Shown: positions 21,382 through 22,363 of the stretch, piece by piece | Layout of the letters: each line of letters begins with the position of its first letter | Numbering within the stretch: the first letter of the stretch is position 1 | NCBI GenBank assembly: GCA_964427285.1 | Contig: CAYRTS010000049.1 | Location: forward strand, 1 to 22,363 | DNA from: SPCO01 sp964427285 | GTDB lineage: Bacteria; Chloroflexota; Limnocylindria; Limnocylindrales; CSP1-4 | DNA length: 22,363 bases | Direction of reading: 5' to 3' | The notes under the pieces: generated by a model | The model's database searches: none | What the model was told of the DNA's origin: nothing | Seen by the model: the letters and a program-made list of their open reading frames with translations, nothing else | Made by a program: the position numbers and the translations under genes

Positions 21382-21400
21382 GCTGATCAGTCGGCGATGG

Positions 21401-21928
21401 TTACCACTTGCCACCCTTGAGCTGGCCACGGATCTCGCCGCCAGAGTAGGTCGTGGTGTGCACGTTGGCGTAGACAGCGCCGGCGCGGATCGCCCGGAGA
21501 ACCTCGGCGAACTCGCCGGGGGCAATTCCCTGGGCCGCCGGGCCGAGGATCTCGGCGGGGACGATCGTGCCTGAGAGCACGCCGGCGGGAGTTGCCGGAC
21601 ATGCTGTCTCGGTTCCACCGCATAGGCTGGCAATGACTCCGCCGGCGACGCCCGCCTGTCCGAGATGGATGTGAGCCCCCGTCACGGCCCCGCCCTGGAG
21701 ACCCGAGAAGGTCAGCTCGTAGGTGATCGTCGAGGTCCCGGGGTCGATCCTGAGGCGAAGCCTTCCGGTGCCCGTCGTCGAGATGGACGGTACTTCGGCG
21801 AACCCGCTGAGGCTTGCCTTGACGTCACGTCGCTCTGAGTCGCCGTCGTGGTCATCGTCGGCCGATGCCGTGCCGATCACCCCGACCGTCAGGACCGCCG
21901 CAGCGGCCAGGATCAGGACTCGCTTCAT
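21401..21928 (-). CDS. Secreted CHRD-domain protein
   Basis: A 175-residue protein. The signal peptide is residues 1-23 (M-K-R-V-L-I-L-A-A-A-A-V core, cleavage after A-S-A), followed by a very acidic segment (D-D-D-H-D-G-D). Residues about 37-172 match the CHRD domain: S-L-S-G-F-A-E-V-P at the start, T-Y-E-L-T-F-S-G-L, G-A-H-I-H-L-G-Q-A-G in the middle, and G-G-E-I-R-G-Q-L at the end. A Cys pair (S-L-C-G-G-T-E-T-A-C-P) could form a disulfide in the exported protein. CHRD proteins in bacteria are extracytoplasmic, but their role is unknown. The start is fixed by AGGAGGT 4-5 nt upstream on the minus strand. It converges on the thiolase gene. Confidence 0.92.
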   Translation of the reverse strand: MKRVLILAAAAVLTVGVIGTASADDDHDGDSERRDVKASLSGFAEVPSISTTGTGRLRLRIDPGTSTITYELTFSGLQGGAVTGAHIHLGQAGVAGGVIASLCGGTETACPATPAGVLSGTIVPAEILGPAAQGIAPGEFAEVLRAIRAGAVYANVHTTTYSGGEIRGQLKGGKW

Positions 21929-21933
21929 GGATA

Positions 21934-21940
21934 CCTCCTG
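21934..21940 (-). promoter_or_regulatory. Strong ribosome-binding site of the CHRD gene
   Basis: On the minus strand CAGGAGGTATCC precedes the ATG at 21928. The AGGAGGT core lies 4-5 nt from the start codon and is one of the two strongest Shine-Dalgarno sites in the window. Confidence 0.8.
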
Positions 21941-22133
21941 GTGTCTTCGCGGAGCCGGACGCAAGGAATCTCCGTGGCGCCCTACGTCAGTCCGAGGCAT
22001 TCGGCAATCGATAGGTTTCACCCTTAACCGCCCGGGATCCGCGAATTCACAAGATTCCGGTGCGTTCGTGCACCAGGCGTGGGCCACTCGGCCGGTAGAT
22101 CCAAGGTCCGCAACGGGCCGGTATTCCAGTTGA

Positions 22134-22145
22134 CCTGGCGCCAGG
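22134..22145. promoter_or_regulatory. 12-bp palindrome upstream of the aldehyde dehydrogenase gene
   Basis: CCTGGCGCCAGG is a perfect dyad located 54 bp before the ATG at 22199 and just after TTGACC (22130-22135), a -35-like hexamer that overlaps it. No -10 at 17 nt is seen. It could be an operator; the evidence is sequence symmetry only. Confidence 0.3.
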
Positions 22146-22186
22146 CAGCCGATCGCGAACGCTGCCCGGACCGGCATGAACCGGGC

Positions 22187-22192
22187 TACGAT
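22187..22192 (+). promoter_or_regulatory. -10 hexamer before the aldehyde dehydrogenase gene
   Basis: TACGAT ends 6 nt before the ATG at 22199, with no ribosome-binding site, again suggesting a leaderless start. Confidence 0.4.
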
Positions 22193-22198
22193 GCGGCA

Positions 22199-22363
22199 AT
22201 GACGGACGCCACCGCGCTGCCTTCGGCCCGGGATCTGCCTACCGTCCCATCGTTCGGGCAATTCATCGCGGGCGAGTGGTGCGAGTCCACCTCCGGCGCA
22301 ACGTTCGAGAGCCGCAATCCGGCCGATACGCGAGACGTGATCGGAACGTTCCAGCAGGGGACC
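22199..22363 (+). CDS. Aldehyde dehydrogenase family protein, N-terminal fragment (runs off window)
   Basis: Only the first 55 codons are present and the frame is open to the right edge. F-I-A-G-E-W-C-E-S-T-S-G at about 21-32, followed by T-F-E-S-R-N-P-A-D-T-R-D-V-I-G, is the typical N-terminal strand pair of NAD(P)-dependent aldehyde dehydrogenases. The S-R-N-P-A-D-T wording resembles semialdehyde or glyceraldehyde-3-phosphate dehydrogenase-like subgroups, but the active-site Cys and the cofactor-binding region lie outside the window, so substrate cannot be assigned. A methylmalonate/malonate semialdehyde role would suit valine catabolism, but that is speculation. Confidence 0.8.
   Translation, partial: MTDATALPSARDLPTVPSFGQFIAGEWCESTSGATFESRNPADTRDVIGTFQQGT

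Overview
The window is high-GC, gene-dense bacterial chromosome. The genes are almost all chromosomal housekeeping, catabolic or cell-surface genes, and I see no phage, transposase, tRNA, rRNA or CRISPR. Three things together suggest a Chloroflexota lineage of the Limnocylindria/Dormibacteria sort, with Actinomycetota as the alternative: secreted proteins with long Pro/Thr/Ser linkers, a zinc-ribbon single-pass membrane protein, and several starts placed a few bases after a TANNNT hexamer (leaderless-like transcripts). This placement is inference from style, not from a marker gene.

Layout. (1) 1-5018, + strand, surface block: the 3' part of a TolB-like beta-propeller/ASH-domain protein, an SH3b - PT-linker - Ig-like protein, and a C39-like papain-fold protein overlapping it by ATGA. 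(2) 5019-5446: a convergent intergenic region with several inverted repeats. (3) 5447-7111, - strand: secreted M14 zinc carboxypeptidase; divergent from it, a zinc-ribbon membrane protein (7240-8265). (4) 8305-9999: large subunit of a B12-dependent acyl-CoA mutase, followed by a DinB-fold protein and a small overlapping gene. (5) 10895-11578, - strand: arsR-trxA operon with a readable promoter and operator. (6) 11814-16565: threonine dehydratase-like enzyme, zincin-type metallopeptidase, alpha/beta hydrolase-fold protein, acetylpolyamine amidohydrolase-like deacetylase, AlkA-type DNA glycosylase and a second DinB-fold protein. (7) 16622-21271, + strand: folE, then the mutase small (B12) subunit, the MeaB-type G-protein chaperone, an unannotated 44-codon ORF, a 3-hydroxyacyl-CoA dehydrogenase and an acetyl-CoA acetyltransferase. 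(8) A secreted CHRD-domain protein (- strand) and the start of an aldehyde dehydrogenase running off the end.

How it fits together. Mutase large subunit, B12 subunit, G-protein chaperone, 3-hydroxyacyl-CoA dehydrogenase and thiolase form most of a short-chain acyl-CoA pathway. The large subunit would be labelled methylmalonyl-CoA mutase by default. However, it carries Phe89 and Gln207 where true methylmalonyl-CoA mutases carry Tyr and Arg, and its split architecture (564 + 134 aa) is that of isobutyryl-CoA mutase. The best reading is therefore carbon-skeleton rearrangement of isobutyryl-CoA (for instance from valine), or a related branched acyl-CoA, into a linear acyl-CoA. The dehydrogenase and thiolase would then take it to acetyl-CoA. 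An acyl-CoA dehydrogenase and an enoyl-CoA hydratase are not in the window.

Main points worth checking: the mutase specificity residues, the ATGA-linked 44-codon ORF, a hydrolase whose nucleophile Ser is Gly, a 28-bp perfect palindrome spanning the thiolase stop, and the arsR promoter/operator with an apparently leaderless mRNA.
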